Assembly: GCA_016839905.1 (NCBI GenBank)
Contig: JAEOTJ010000341.1
Location: 1-28,206, forward strand
DNA from: Promethearchaeota archaeon
GTDB lineage: Archaea > Asgardarchaeota > Lokiarchaeia > Sigynarchaeales > SOKP01
Length of the DNA: 28,206 bases
Reading direction: 5' to 3'
In this document: positions 8,411 to 16,038 of the stretch, in pieces
How positions within the stretch are numbered: the stretch's first letter is position 1
How the letters are laid out: each line of letters starts with the position of its first letter
The notes under the pieces: model-generated
Told to the model about the DNA's origin: nothing
Database searches by the model: none
The model's input: only the letters and a program-made list of their open reading frames with translations
Program-made: the position numbers and the translations under genes

Positions 8411-10273
8411 TTGGAACAATTATTTGGATATAATGGTAAGATAGCTTATGTAGATTTAAGCTCTTTAAAAGTTGAAGTTAAAGATTTGGATCCAAAAATC
8501 GTTGGGGAATACCTGGGTGGTGTTGGATTATCTGCAAAAATTACATATGATTTACTATCTGATGCAGATTATGAAACCTTAAGGCACGACCCATTTTCAA
8601 GTGTTAATCCACTCATTTTTGCGACAGGTCCTTTAACAGGAACAGTCACACCTTCAAGTAGCAGATATTCCGTTACTGGTATATCTCCTTTAACAGGGAT
8701 ATGGGGCGAATCCACTTCTGGTGGTTTTTTTCCAATAGCTTTAAGGAAAAGTGGATTTGATGCCATTGTGATAACAGGACAGGCTCCATCTCCCAAATAC
8801 ATCGTGGTTCGCGAAGGAAAAATTATATTTGCCGAAGCTGATAAACTCTGGGGTAAAAATACGCGGGAAACTATAGGATCAATTAGAAATGAACTTAATG
8901 ATGATAACATCCGCATAGCATGCATCGGAAAAGGAGGAGAATATTTGGTAAAATATGCTGCAATTATGAATGATGAGGGAAGAGCGGCAGGAAGATGTGG
9001 CCTAGGTGCAATTATGGGCAAAAAGTTATTAAAAGCAATTGCTGTGAAAGGGGGTCAAAAAATAGAATATGCTGATAGAGATGTTTTTATTGATGCAGGA
9101 AAGCGATTACTTCCAAGTGTAATAAACACTATGCCATCAAGATTTATTAGGAATCATGGGACTTTATGTTATACAGATATGGGAATGGTTCTCGGAGATA
9201 CTCCGGCATATTATTTCACGAGTACAGAATTTATTGCTGAAGGTTTAACTGGAAAAAAATTAAAAGAGCAATATCCTGTAATTAATTATTCGTGTGCTGG
9301 TTGTCAAATTGGATGTGGAAGAACAACTATTACTGAAATGGATGGTGAAGAAATAGAAATCGATGGTCCAGAATATGAGACAACAGCAGCATTTGGACCC
9401 ATGTGTGGAATTTTAAATTTTAAACCAATTCTGAAAGCGAATCATATGTGTAATCTTGCTGGATTAGATACCATTTCAAGTGGTGTTTGTATATCATTTT
9501 TACTCTATTTAAATGAATTTAAGGTGGCAATAAATCAAATCTCTTCTTATTTATCAGAAATTAAAATAGAAGAACTTAAATGGGGTAATGCAGATGTAGT
9601 AGTGAAATTATTGGACCAAATAATTCACAGACGAGGTATTGGAAAACTTTTAGGTGAAGGAGTAAGAATTATGGCAGAAAAATTAGGAGTAGATCCAGAT
9701 TTAGCAGCCCATGTCAAAGGATTAGAAATTCCCATGCATGATGCTAGGGCGTATCATGGACAAGCATTAACATACATGACCGGCAGTATAGGAGCATCTC
9801 ATTGTAAGGGTGATTTCTATCAGATTGATGGTAAAACTGCTTCTTTTCGCAAAGTTATTAAAGGTGATCGTTTTAATATAGATGGAAGAGAAGCAAGTGT
9901 AAAATTTCTCCAAGAAATCGCAAATATATTCGATTCTGCGGTAATATGCCATATGCCTCATTTAGGCTTACCTGTAATTGGGAGGCTTATAATGTCCTCT
10001 ACTGGAATCCCTTCAATAGGAAATATGAGAAAGCTTTTATTAGTAGGAGAACGATGCTTTAATATAAAACGTTTAATTTCTTGTAAATTAGGGCTTACAA
10101 GAGAGGACGATAAACTTCCAAAGATTGCTTCTAAAACATTAGAGACGGGAGGTTCTGCAATGCAAAAACTTGAATTAGAACAGAATCTAAAGAAATATTA
10201 TGAATTTAGGAAATGGGACTGGGAAACAGGCTGGCCTACTGAGGAAAAATTAAGAGAACTAGGTATTTTATAA
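8411..10273 (+). CDS. aor: Aldehyde ferredoxin oxidoreductase (tungsten enzyme)
   Basis: About 620 residues. It oxidises aldehydes to carboxylates (or the reverse) with ferredoxin, using tungsten-bispyranopterin and one [4Fe-4S] cluster. The N-terminal domain has GYNGKIAYVDLSS, YLGGVGLSAK and NPLIFATGPLTGT, typical of the AOR N-terminal fold. Cluster ligands are Cys295, Cys298 and Cys302 (CAGCQIGC) with a probable fourth at Cys513 (SAVICHMPH), in the same order as in Pyrococcus AOR. GPEYETTAAFGPMCGI and KGLEIPMHDARAYHGQALTY are family signatures. I prefer the TTG at 8411 to the GTG at 8402 because GAGGTGA (8399-8405) then lies 5 nt upstream; the GTG would overlap that site. It is coupled to the upstream alcohol dehydrogenase. 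A T-rich tract follows the stop. Confidence 0.93.
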   Translation: MEQLFGYNGKIAYVDLSSLKVEVKDLDPKIVGEYLGGVGLSAKITYDLLSDADYETLRHDPFSSVNPLIFATGPLTGTVTPSSSRYSVTGISPLTGIWGESTSGGFFPIALRKSGFDAIVITGQAPSPKYIVVREGKIIFAEADKLWGKNTRETIGSIRNELNDDNIRIACIGKGGEYLVKYAAIMNDEGRAAGRCGLGAIMGKKLLKAIAVKGGQKIEYADRDVFIDAGKRLLPSVINTMPSRFIRNHGTLCYTDMGMVLGDTPAYYFTSTEFIAEGLTGKKLKEQYPVINYSCAGCQIGCGRTTITEMDGEEIEIDGPEYETTAAFGPMCGILNFKPILKANHMCNLAGLDTISSGVCISFLLYLNEFKVAINQISSYLSEIKIEELKWGNADVVVKLLDQIIHRRGIGKLLGEGVRIMAEKLGVDPDLAAHVKGLEIPMHDARAYHGQALTYMTGSIGASHCKGDFYQIDGKTASFRKVIKGDRFNIDGREASVKFLQEIANIFDSAVICHMPHLGLPVIGRLIMSSTGIPSIGNMRKLLLVGERCFNIKRLISCKLGLTREDDKLPKIASKTLETGGSAMQKLELEQNLKKYYEFRKWDWETGWPTEEKLRELGIL

Positions 10274-10285
10274 AATCTAATGTCC

Positions 10286-10320
10286 TTATTTTTGCTTTAT
10301 TTTTTTATTTTTAGCTTTTT
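10286..10320 (+). terminator. T-rich tract, probable terminator of the adh-aor operon
   Basis: Directly after the TAA of the oxidoreductase the plus strand carries several T-runs (T5, T3, T7, T5, T5). Archaeal RNA polymerase commonly stops at such U-rich tracts without a hairpin. The tract lies inside the last codons of the convergent DedA-type gene, where it encodes a Lys-rich tail. Confidence 0.45.
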
Positions 10321-11386
10321 CTTTTTTAATTTTTAACATTTCATCAAACTTTTCGTCTAAAGCCTTGTTAAATTGAGGAAGCGTTTCCTTATTAATAATC
10401 AGTTCATCCTCCTCAATATTAAAGTTAAATTTCTCTGACCAATCTTTTAGGATAATTTTAAATGATTCTGGTTGCATTAAAATAGATTTTCGTACAAGAT
10501 ATACTTTAATTCTTTGATTTTCTTTCATTAATTGCTTAACTTTATTTAAATAATTACCACTCATCCTATTTTTCTCATAACGTTTGCTAATTAAGAAATA
10601 AAGGATAAATATGATAACAAGTACTCCTAAAATTATGATTAAAATTTGATTGAATTGACGAGAGTATTGTTCTATATCTGCAAGTGGAATATCCGAAAGC
10701 TTAATTGGCTCCCCGGGTTCATGTTTAATTAACATCCACCCCAAGAATGAATATATAAAAGCCCGAGGTATGGATCCTAAAAACGTGCCAATCGCATAAG
10801 TCTTAGTGTCCATATCTACTAATCCTGAAACGTAGGAGATGGGATCAAATGCCATAAATGGAACTGCTCTAGCAATAAGAATAGCAACCATTCCATGCTT
10901 CTCTATAAAATCATCTGCCATTTCTAATGCACTTTCACCAATGAATTTCTCAGCTAAAGGACGACCTCCTTTTCTACTAATATACATACAAAGCATACCA
11001 GCAGCCATAGACCCTGCAATACCTAGAATACCTCCCCAGAACCAACCCCAAATCATACCTGTTGCTAATAATACAATTTCTGAGGGAAGAGGAACAATTA
11101 ATCCTTGTAATGCCATCACTATCAGAAATAACAAAATCCCAATAAAACCTAATAAAATAATGGGATTGACGAACCAATCAATCACCAATATAAAAAGAAA
11201 GGTTTCATCAATAAAAAGCATGTAATACAATAGTAAAACTGAAATAACCACTAAAAAGATGAATAATATTATGTATAATAATGTTTTAGTGTCATAATGC
11301 GAAAAATCAAATAAATTTTTGATATATTTCTTTAATTTTACTGTGAATGTTTCCTTATTTTCTGGTTGTAATTCGTTTTGTGACAT
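10286..11386 (-). CDS. DedA / VTT-domain membrane protein with C-terminal extension
   Basis: A 366-residue membrane protein of the DedA/SNARE-associated (VTT) superfamily, the group that includes eukaryotic TMEM41B and VMP1 scramblases. After a short cytoplasmic leader there are two membrane segments. The conserved core follows: PLPSEIVLLATGMIWG, then GILGIAGSMAAGMLCMYISRKGGRPLAEKF (Gly-rich re-entrant pattern and basic loop), then AILIARAVPFMAFDPISYVSGL with the family arginine, and FLGSIPRAFIYSFLGW. A further segment and a roughly 100-residue charged cytoplasmic tail ending in a Lys-rich stretch are unusual for the family. It is divergent from a PAP2 phosphatase, fitting a shared role in membrane lipid handling (inference). 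Confidence 0.85.
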   Translation of the reverse strand: MSQNELQPENKETFTVKLKKYIKNLFDFSHYDTKTLLYIILFIFLVVISVLLLYYMLFIDETFLFILVIDWFVNPIILLGFIGILLFLIVMALQGLIVPLPSEIVLLATGMIWGWFWGGILGIAGSMAAGMLCMYISRKGGRPLAEKFIGESALEMADDFIEKHGMVAILIARAVPFMAFDPISYVSGLVDMDTKTYAIGTFLGSIPRAFIYSFLGWMLIKHEPGEPIKLSDIPLADIEQYSRQFNQILIIILGVLVIIFILYFLISKRYEKNRMSGNYLNKVKQLMKENQRIKVYLVRKSILMQPESFKIILKDWSEKFNFNIEEDELIINKETLPQFNKALDEKFDEMLKIKKEKAKNKKIKQK

Positions 11387-11418
11387 TCTTCATCATTATT
11401 TTAAAAAAAATTAATTAG

Positions 11419-11450
11419 TAAAAAGTATTTTTTAATAAAAAGTATTTTTT
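11419..11450. repeat. Two-copy 15-bp direct repeat between divergent dedA-type and PAP2 genes
   Basis: TAAAAAGTATTTTTT occurs at 11419-11433 and again at 11436-11450, exact copies with a 17-bp period. Each copy is itself nearly palindromic (A5-GTA-T5). The repeat is in the 116-base promoter region of two divergent membrane-lipid genes. It could be a tandem operator or slippage in AT-rich DNA. Confidence 0.55.
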
Positions 11451-11502
11451 TCTTGAAATATTAAATTATAATGATTTAGTAAATAGCATTAATAAGACTC
11501 AA

Positions 11503-12330
11503 ATGAAATTTAAAGAATCTCTTACTTTTAAATTATTAATATTAGTAATTATCATATGGATAATCCTAGCTATCATATTTGGATATGCAGATCTATACAT
11601 TTCTATTGCTCTTAATGTGGATGAATTTAAAGAAATAGGAGAATTTGGAGAAATGTATGGGGATATTCCAGGGTATGGTCTTATCGCAGTAGCTATAGTG
11701 ATTCTTACCGCAAGCCATTCAAAAGAGTTTAAAATTAAGAGAATCTCTGCTTATGTAGGTATATTCATTGGATTTTTTATATTTCTACTTGGAATGCTTT
11801 TTACATCACTAAAAACCATCGTTTTTGGATTAGGCATAAGTATTTCATTAATATTATTTTTCATTTTCTTTATCGATAAGGATTGGAGCAATTATAGGAG
11901 AATTGCACTTACGATAGTGCTATTATCTTTATTATGCCCTCTTCTTTTTGTGCAATTTACAAAAGTATTTACTGGAAGAGTTAGATTTATGGATTTATCT
12001 CCACCTGACTATTCTGGTTATACCCCTTGGTTTTTACCACCTGGATTAGAGAATGTTCTAAAAAGGAATAGATCTTTTCCTTCAGGACATGCTGCAATGA
12101 GCTTTATTTTCTTACCCCTATTGATTACAGTAAGAGATAAGAAATGGAATAATCCTAAAAAAATACTACTTTGGATGCTTGTCATTGGCTGGGGTTGTTT
12201 TATAGCTGTCTCTAGAGTTATTCATGGAGCCCATTTTGCTTCGGATGTATTGTTTTCAGCAGGATTTGCACTGGTTTCTACAATTTTTCTTTATTGGTTA
12301 ATATGGTACAAATATGCAGAAAAAATATGA
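11503..12330 (+). CDS. PAP2-family membrane phosphatase
   Basis: A 275-residue integral membrane phosphatase with about six TM segments. The three PAP2 motifs are present: KVFTGRVRF (motif 1, Lys and Arg), PSGHA (motif 2, the Ser-Gly-His triad) and SRVIHGAHFASD (motif 3, with the nucleophilic His and the assisting Asp). A loop between motifs 1 and 2 (PPDYSGYTPWFLPPGLENV) probably faces outward. Members dephosphorylate lipid phosphates such as polyprenyl pyrophosphate or phosphatidate analogues; which one is not readable. The N-terminal segments carry a charged Glu-rich loop (DEFKEIGEFGEMYGDIPG). It is divergent from the DedA-type gene. An AT-rich TATA-like stretch lies near 11460-11470. Confidence 0.9.
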   Translation: MKFKESLTFKLLILVIIIWIILAIIFGYADLYISIALNVDEFKEIGEFGEMYGDIPGYGLIAVAIVILTASHSKEFKIKRISAYVGIFIGFFIFLLGMLFTSLKTIVFGLGISISLILFFIFFIDKDWSNYRRIALTIVLLSLLCPLLFVQFTKVFTGRVRFMDLSPPDYSGYTPWFLPPGLENVLKRNRSFPSGHAAMSFIFLPLLITVRDKKWNNPKKILLWMLVIGWGCFIAVSRVIHGAHFASDVLFSAGFALVSTIFLYWLIWYKYAEKI

Positions 12331-12388
12331 ATAAGTAAATTAAATTTCTTTTTAAAATAAAAAAAAAAGTAAATATAATTAATTTAGA

Positions 12389-12532
12389 TTAAGATTTACG
12401 TTTTTCTATTTTTTTTAAATCTAAATAATTTTCAAAAAATATATTACAATAATTAACAAGACTACTTTCTAAATTTCCCTTCAAATCTTTATCACTTTTT
12501 TGGGAAATCAATTCATTCTTTAATGGAATCAT
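12389..12532 (-). CDS. Possible small protein, 47 aa
   Basis: In the roughly 320-base gap after the PAP2 gene the minus strand holds an ATG-started frame of 47 codons. It begins MIPLKNELISQKSDKDL, has a central helix SSLVNYCNIFFENYLDL and ends in KKIEKRKS. Composition and codon use are coding-like, with Gly, Pro and Asp codons, unlike chance frames in this AT-rich DNA. GAAG shortly upstream is a weak ribosome binding site. Function unknown. The flanking parts of the gap (12331-12388 and 12533-12654) show nothing beyond A/T runs. Confidence 0.42.
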   Translation of the reverse strand: MIPLKNELISQKSDKDLKGNLESSLVNYCNIFFENYLDLKKIEKRKS

Positions 12533-12654
12533 TTTTCTTCATGTATTAATTTATTGTTTCTTGAATAGAATTAAGATTAAAACTATAAAAAGTAAAATAA
12601 TATATATATATCATTTTAAAATTAAATCTAATAGTTCATTATGATGGGTAATCA

Positions 12655-12867
12655 ATGGAAAAAGATTTTAAATTAAAGGTATTAGAATATTTAGGTTTCG
12701 TTATATGGATGTTTTTCAATGGCATATTGGTAGTGGTAGGATTTGTGAATAATTCAATATTACTTTTTCTTTTTGGATTGTTTGCAATGATTTTAGGGGC
12801 CATGCTTGAATCATATGCAGAAGTAAAGCGCGAGTATGAAAAACGTAGGTTAAGAAAAGAGACATAG
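12655..12867 (+). CDS. Small membrane protein, 70 aa, two TM segments
   Basis: A 70-residue protein with two hydrophobic segments (YLGFVIWMFFNGILVVVGFV and SILLFLFGLFAMILGAMLES) separated by a short Asn-Ser turn, then a strongly basic/acidic tail (KREYEKRRLRKE). The layout is a helical hairpin with both ends in the cytoplasm. It is 50 bases upstream of the metallo-hydrolase on the same strand. I recognise no family. Confidence 0.6.
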   Translation: MEKDFKLKVLEYLGFVIWMFFNGILVVVGFVNNSILLFLFGLFAMILGAMLESYAEVKREYEKRRLRKET

Positions 12868-12917
12868 GAATTAAAAAAAATAATAAAAAATAATAAAAAT
12901 GAGTTTTCGGCTAAAAA

Positions 12918-13580
12918 ATGAAAGAAATATTTAAAAATGTATATCATATAGGAGATTCAGGTTGTTCAGTTTTTCTTATTGACACTAAAAGCGCAGATGG
13001 ACTTGTTTTAATTGATTGTGGCCTGAGCATAGAGATGATTAAAAAAATAAGTAAAGTAGGACTGAATCCATTAGATATTAAATATTGTATTCTAACTCAT
13101 TCTCATATAGATCATATAGCCGCATGTAAAGAATTAAAAAATTATAATAAAAAAGTTAAATTTTATGCCCACGATTTAGATGCTGATGCTATTGAACAAG
13201 AAGGGCATAATAGTAAAACTGCAGCTCCTTGGTATAATATTAAATATAAACCAGTTAAATTAGAGACGAGATTCACTAAAGATATCCAAATATTAAAATT
13301 TGGTAGATATGAATTTCAATGCATTCACACTCCAGGACACACTCCAGGATCAATATCTGTTTTAGTAGAAATAGATAATACAAAAATACTCTTCGGCCAA
13401 GATATTCATGGTCCTTTTATGAAGAGTTTTGGTTCAAACTTGAATGATTATCAAAAGTCTATGCAAAAATTGTTAGAACTTAATGCGGATATCTTATGTG
13501 AAGGACATTTTGGAATATTTCAACCTTCAGATAAAGTTCAAGACTATATAAAAGGTTATATGGAAACAAATAGACCTTAA
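12918..13580 (+). CDS. Metallo-beta-lactamase-fold hydrolase
   Basis: A 220-residue soluble metallo-hydrolase. It shows an N-terminal strand and SGCSVFLIDT, a VLIDCGL strand, the zinc motif THSHIDH with His61, His63, Asp65 and His66, then HTPGHTPGSISV (third His), FGQDIHG (bridging Asp) and EGHFG (last His). All expected metal ligands of a dinuclear glyoxalase II-like MBL fold are present. The size matches the plain single-domain subfamily, which includes hydroxyacylglutathione-type hydrolases; the substrate cannot be deduced. It lies between the small membrane protein and the kinase gene, all on the plus strand. Confidence 0.9.
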   Translation: MKEIFKNVYHIGDSGCSVFLIDTKSADGLVLIDCGLSIEMIKKISKVGLNPLDIKYCILTHSHIDHIAACKELKNYNKKVKFYAHDLDADAIEQEGHNSKTAAPWYNIKYKPVKLETRFTKDIQILKFGRYEFQCIHTPGHTPGSISVLVEIDNTKILFGQDIHGPFMKSFGSNLNDYQKSMQKLLELNADILCEGHFGIFQPSDKVQDYIKGYMETNRP

Positions 13581-13654
13581 TTAAATTTTAATATTATTTC
13601 ATATTAAATTCAAAAGAGAATAGTAATAAATTGTAAGAAAATTAGTGAAATAAA

Positions 13655-15067
13655 TTGAAAAGATATAAAGTTGGAGATTTAATTGGTCAACAATATAAAA
13701 TAGAACGTATTTTGGGAGGTGAAGGCGAAAGTGGGAGGGGTACTGTCTTTATATGTTCTGAAGATCATAACATTCACGCCTTAAAAACATTACAGAATCA
13801 ATTTCTTTCTTCAGAAGAGATGGTTAATGCCTTTAAAAGAGAGGCATTAGCTTGGGTTCATTTAGAAAAACATCCATATATCGTTCGAGCAAATTATGTT
13901 ATTAATATTGATGATCGCCCATTTATTGTGCTTGATTATGTTGCTCCTGATCGTAAAGGTAGAAATACTTTAACACATTTTTTAGAGGAACCATTGTCTA
14001 TGAAAAGAGCCTTAAAATGGAGCATACAAATTTGTTATGCAATGGAATATGGTGAATCTCGGGGAATTTCACCTCATAGAGATATTAAACCTGATAATAT
14101 AATGATTACACAAGAAGAAAATGTGAAGATTACAGATTATGGTTTAGCTGTTTTTTTTGATGAAGGCGATATTGTTGGAGACTGGAAAGATATGGCTGAA
14201 ACGGGAGAAATTGGGCTAACATTTCTCCGTATATCTAAAGGTGAAGTAGTTGGAGGTACAGTTCCTTGGATGGCGTCTGAACAATTTGAAGGTAAAGCAG
14301 ATATTAGAAGTGATATTTACAGTTTTGGAATAGTATTATATCAAATGGCGAATAATGGAGAGCTTCCTTACATACTTTCAAGTATTGAAGATTTTTATTT
14401 TGCACATAAGAAACAACCTCTGCCAAAATTAGATTCTAAATTATATCCTATTATTGAAAAATGCTGTCAAAAGAATCCCGATGATAGATATCAAAATTTT
14501 AAAGAATTAAGATTAGAAATGGAAGAGTTATATATTAATGATGTTGGAGAAATGCCTCCTATCCCGCCAAAAGAAAAAATGTTCCAAGCTTGGGAACATA
14601 ATAATAAAGGTGTATCATATACAGAACTTGGATTTATCGATTATGCTAAAGAAGAATTTAAAAAAGTCTTATCTTTAAACCCTCAAAGTGAAAATGCTCA
14701 CAATAATTTAGGATTCATTTACAAAAAAGAGGGAAAATTAGATAAGGCAATTAAATTATTTAAAGAAGCTTTGACAATAAAACCAGATTTTATGAATGCT
14801 CATCATAATTTAGCAAAAGTACTCGTAGAAAAGAAACTACTTAATGAAGCGGCTGATGAATATAGGACAATTTTACGCATGAGACCTAATTTAATAATAG
14901 GTCATTATAATCTGGCAAAAGCCTTAGAAGCAATTGAAGATTATAATAATGCTATATATTATTATCAAAATTTTATTGATTTCTGCCCTCCAAAAGATGC
15001 TCGCCTTAAAAAAAAAGCTAAGATAGCTCGAGGGAAAATTAAAATTTTTAAAAAAAAAACCAAATAG
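13655..15067 (+). CDS. Serine/threonine protein kinase with C-terminal TPR repeats
   Basis: A 470-residue Hanks-type kinase fused to TPRs. The kinase (about residues 10-290) has a Gly-rich loop (LGGEGESGRGTV), Lys44 in HALK, Glu63 of helix C, the catalytic loop HRDIKPDN (Asp143, Asn148), DYG in place of DFG (Asp161) and a long activation segment. GGTVPWMASEQ then matches the P+1/APE region, and SDIYSFGIVLYQM is the helix F signature. All catalytic residues are present. Residues about 310-455 form four TPR units (for example NAHNNLGFIYKKEGKLDKAI), likely for partner binding. No membrane segment is seen. The start is TTG at 13655, with AGTGA at 13644-13648 six bases upstream. Phosphorylation targets are unknown. 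Confidence 0.92.
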   Translation: MKRYKVGDLIGQQYKIERILGGEGESGRGTVFICSEDHNIHALKTLQNQFLSSEEMVNAFKREALAWVHLEKHPYIVRANYVINIDDRPFIVLDYVAPDRKGRNTLTHFLEEPLSMKRALKWSIQICYAMEYGESRGISPHRDIKPDNIMITQEENVKITDYGLAVFFDEGDIVGDWKDMAETGEIGLTFLRISKGEVVGGTVPWMASEQFEGKADIRSDIYSFGIVLYQMANNGELPYILSSIEDFYFAHKKQPLPKLDSKLYPIIEKCCQKNPDDRYQNFKELRLEMEELYINDVGEMPPIPPKEKMFQAWEHNNKGVSYTELGFIDYAKEEFKKVLSLNPQSENAHNNLGFIYKKEGKLDKAIKLFKEALTIKPDFMNAHHNLAKVLVEKKLLNEAADEYRTILRMRPNLIIGHYNLAKALEAIEDYNNAIYYYQNFIDFCPPKDARLKKKAKIARGKIKIFKKKTK

Positions 15068-15157
15068 ATTAATAGGGTAAGTATTTTTAATCAATAATTT
15101 TATCTTATTTATTTACTTGAAAAAAATTAGATAGATATAAATAATTATAGTTGAAAA

Positions 15158-16009
15158 ATGATAATTGAGGATTGGCATACGCATTCAAAACTTTGTCATC
15201 ATGCCATTGGCTCAATAGAAGATTATATAAAAAAAGCAATCAACTTTAATTTGAGAACTATTGGTATTTGCGATCATTTTCCTTATGAATTCTTAAAAAA
15301 GATCGATAGAATTCCATATGGAGATTATGCCATGACATTAGAGGAGATTGAAAGTTATTTATCAACTGTGGAAGCTCTTGGAGAAAAGTACAAGGAGAAA
15401 ATAAATGTAAGAATAGCATTTGAAATTGATTTTTTTGAAGATCAGGAAAAAGCATTAAAAGTTCATTTAAGAAAAATTAACGATCGCTTGGATTACATTT
15501 TAGGATCTATCCATATATTAGATTTTAAAGATGGAAGGGGTTCATGGGGATTTGATGATGGAAGATTTCTTGATGATTATAACTATTACGGACCAGATAA
15601 AGTTTACACAAAATATTACATTACACAACAAAAAATGCTTAGATCTAAAGATTTTGATTTAGATATCCTTGGTCATTTTGATTTGCCTAAAAAATTTAAT
15701 CATTTCCCTAACAATAAGGAAGACGTTTTTAATGAAGCTATGAAAACTTTAGAACTCATAAAAAAAAGAAACTTAGTTATGGAAATTAATACAGGCGGTC
15801 TCAGAAAAGATGTTAAAGAACAATATCCGAGCATGGAAATTATTAAAGTAATGCTTGAGATGGATATCCCGATTCTATTGGGTTCAGATGCCCATAATCC
15901 TAAAGAAGTAGCTTGGGAATTTAAATCTACAATTAAAATGTTAAAACAAGTTGGATATAATGAGTTAGTTCATTTTAATAAAAGAATAAGATCTTCTGTT
16001 GAAATATAG
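15158..16009 (+). CDS. PHP-domain phosphoesterase, histidinol-phosphatase-like
   Basis: A 283-residue cytoplasmic PHP-domain enzyme. Metal-binding motifs are in the expected order: DWHTHSKLCHHA (His7, His9), CDHFP (Asp39, His40), FEIDFF (Glu89), GSIHILD (His119), DILGHFDLPKKF, EINTGGLRK and GSDAHNP. This arrangement fits the histidinol-phosphatase (HisJ/HisK) branch, which hydrolyses L-histidinol phosphate to histidinol using a trinuclear metal centre. No other histidine-pathway gene is nearby, so it could act on another phosphomonoester. It has its own AT-rich leader after the kinase gene; the DUF5714-like gene follows 29 bases later on the same strand. Confidence 0.85.
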   Translation: MIIEDWHTHSKLCHHAIGSIEDYIKKAINFNLRTIGICDHFPYEFLKKIDRIPYGDYAMTLEEIESYLSTVEALGEKYKEKINVRIAFEIDFFEDQEKALKVHLRKINDRLDYILGSIHILDFKDGRGSWGFDDGRFLDDYNYYGPDKVYTKYYITQQKMLRSKDFDLDILGHFDLPKKFNHFPNNKEDVFNEAMKTLELIKKRNLVMEINTGGLRKDVKEQYPSMEIIKVMLEMDIPILLGSDAHNPKEVAWEFKSTIKMLKQVGYNELVHFNKRIRSSVEI

Positions 16010-16038
16010 CTAATTTTACAAATTAAAATAATTTAAAG

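Noticed and set aside
8569..9021. 150-codon minus-strand frame inside the aldehyde ferredoxin oxidoreductase gene
   Set aside because: It lies entirely within a gene of certain identity, and its long open frame follows from the codon structure of that gene.
10839..11225. 128-codon plus-strand frame inside the DedA-type gene
   Set aside because: Antisense shadow of a conserved membrane protein; Ile/Pro/Asn-rich with no domain pattern.
12639..12947. 102-codon minus-strand frame over the small membrane protein and start of the MBL gene
   Set aside because: It spans the starts of two better-supported plus-strand genes and has Phe/Asn/Ser-rich shadow composition.
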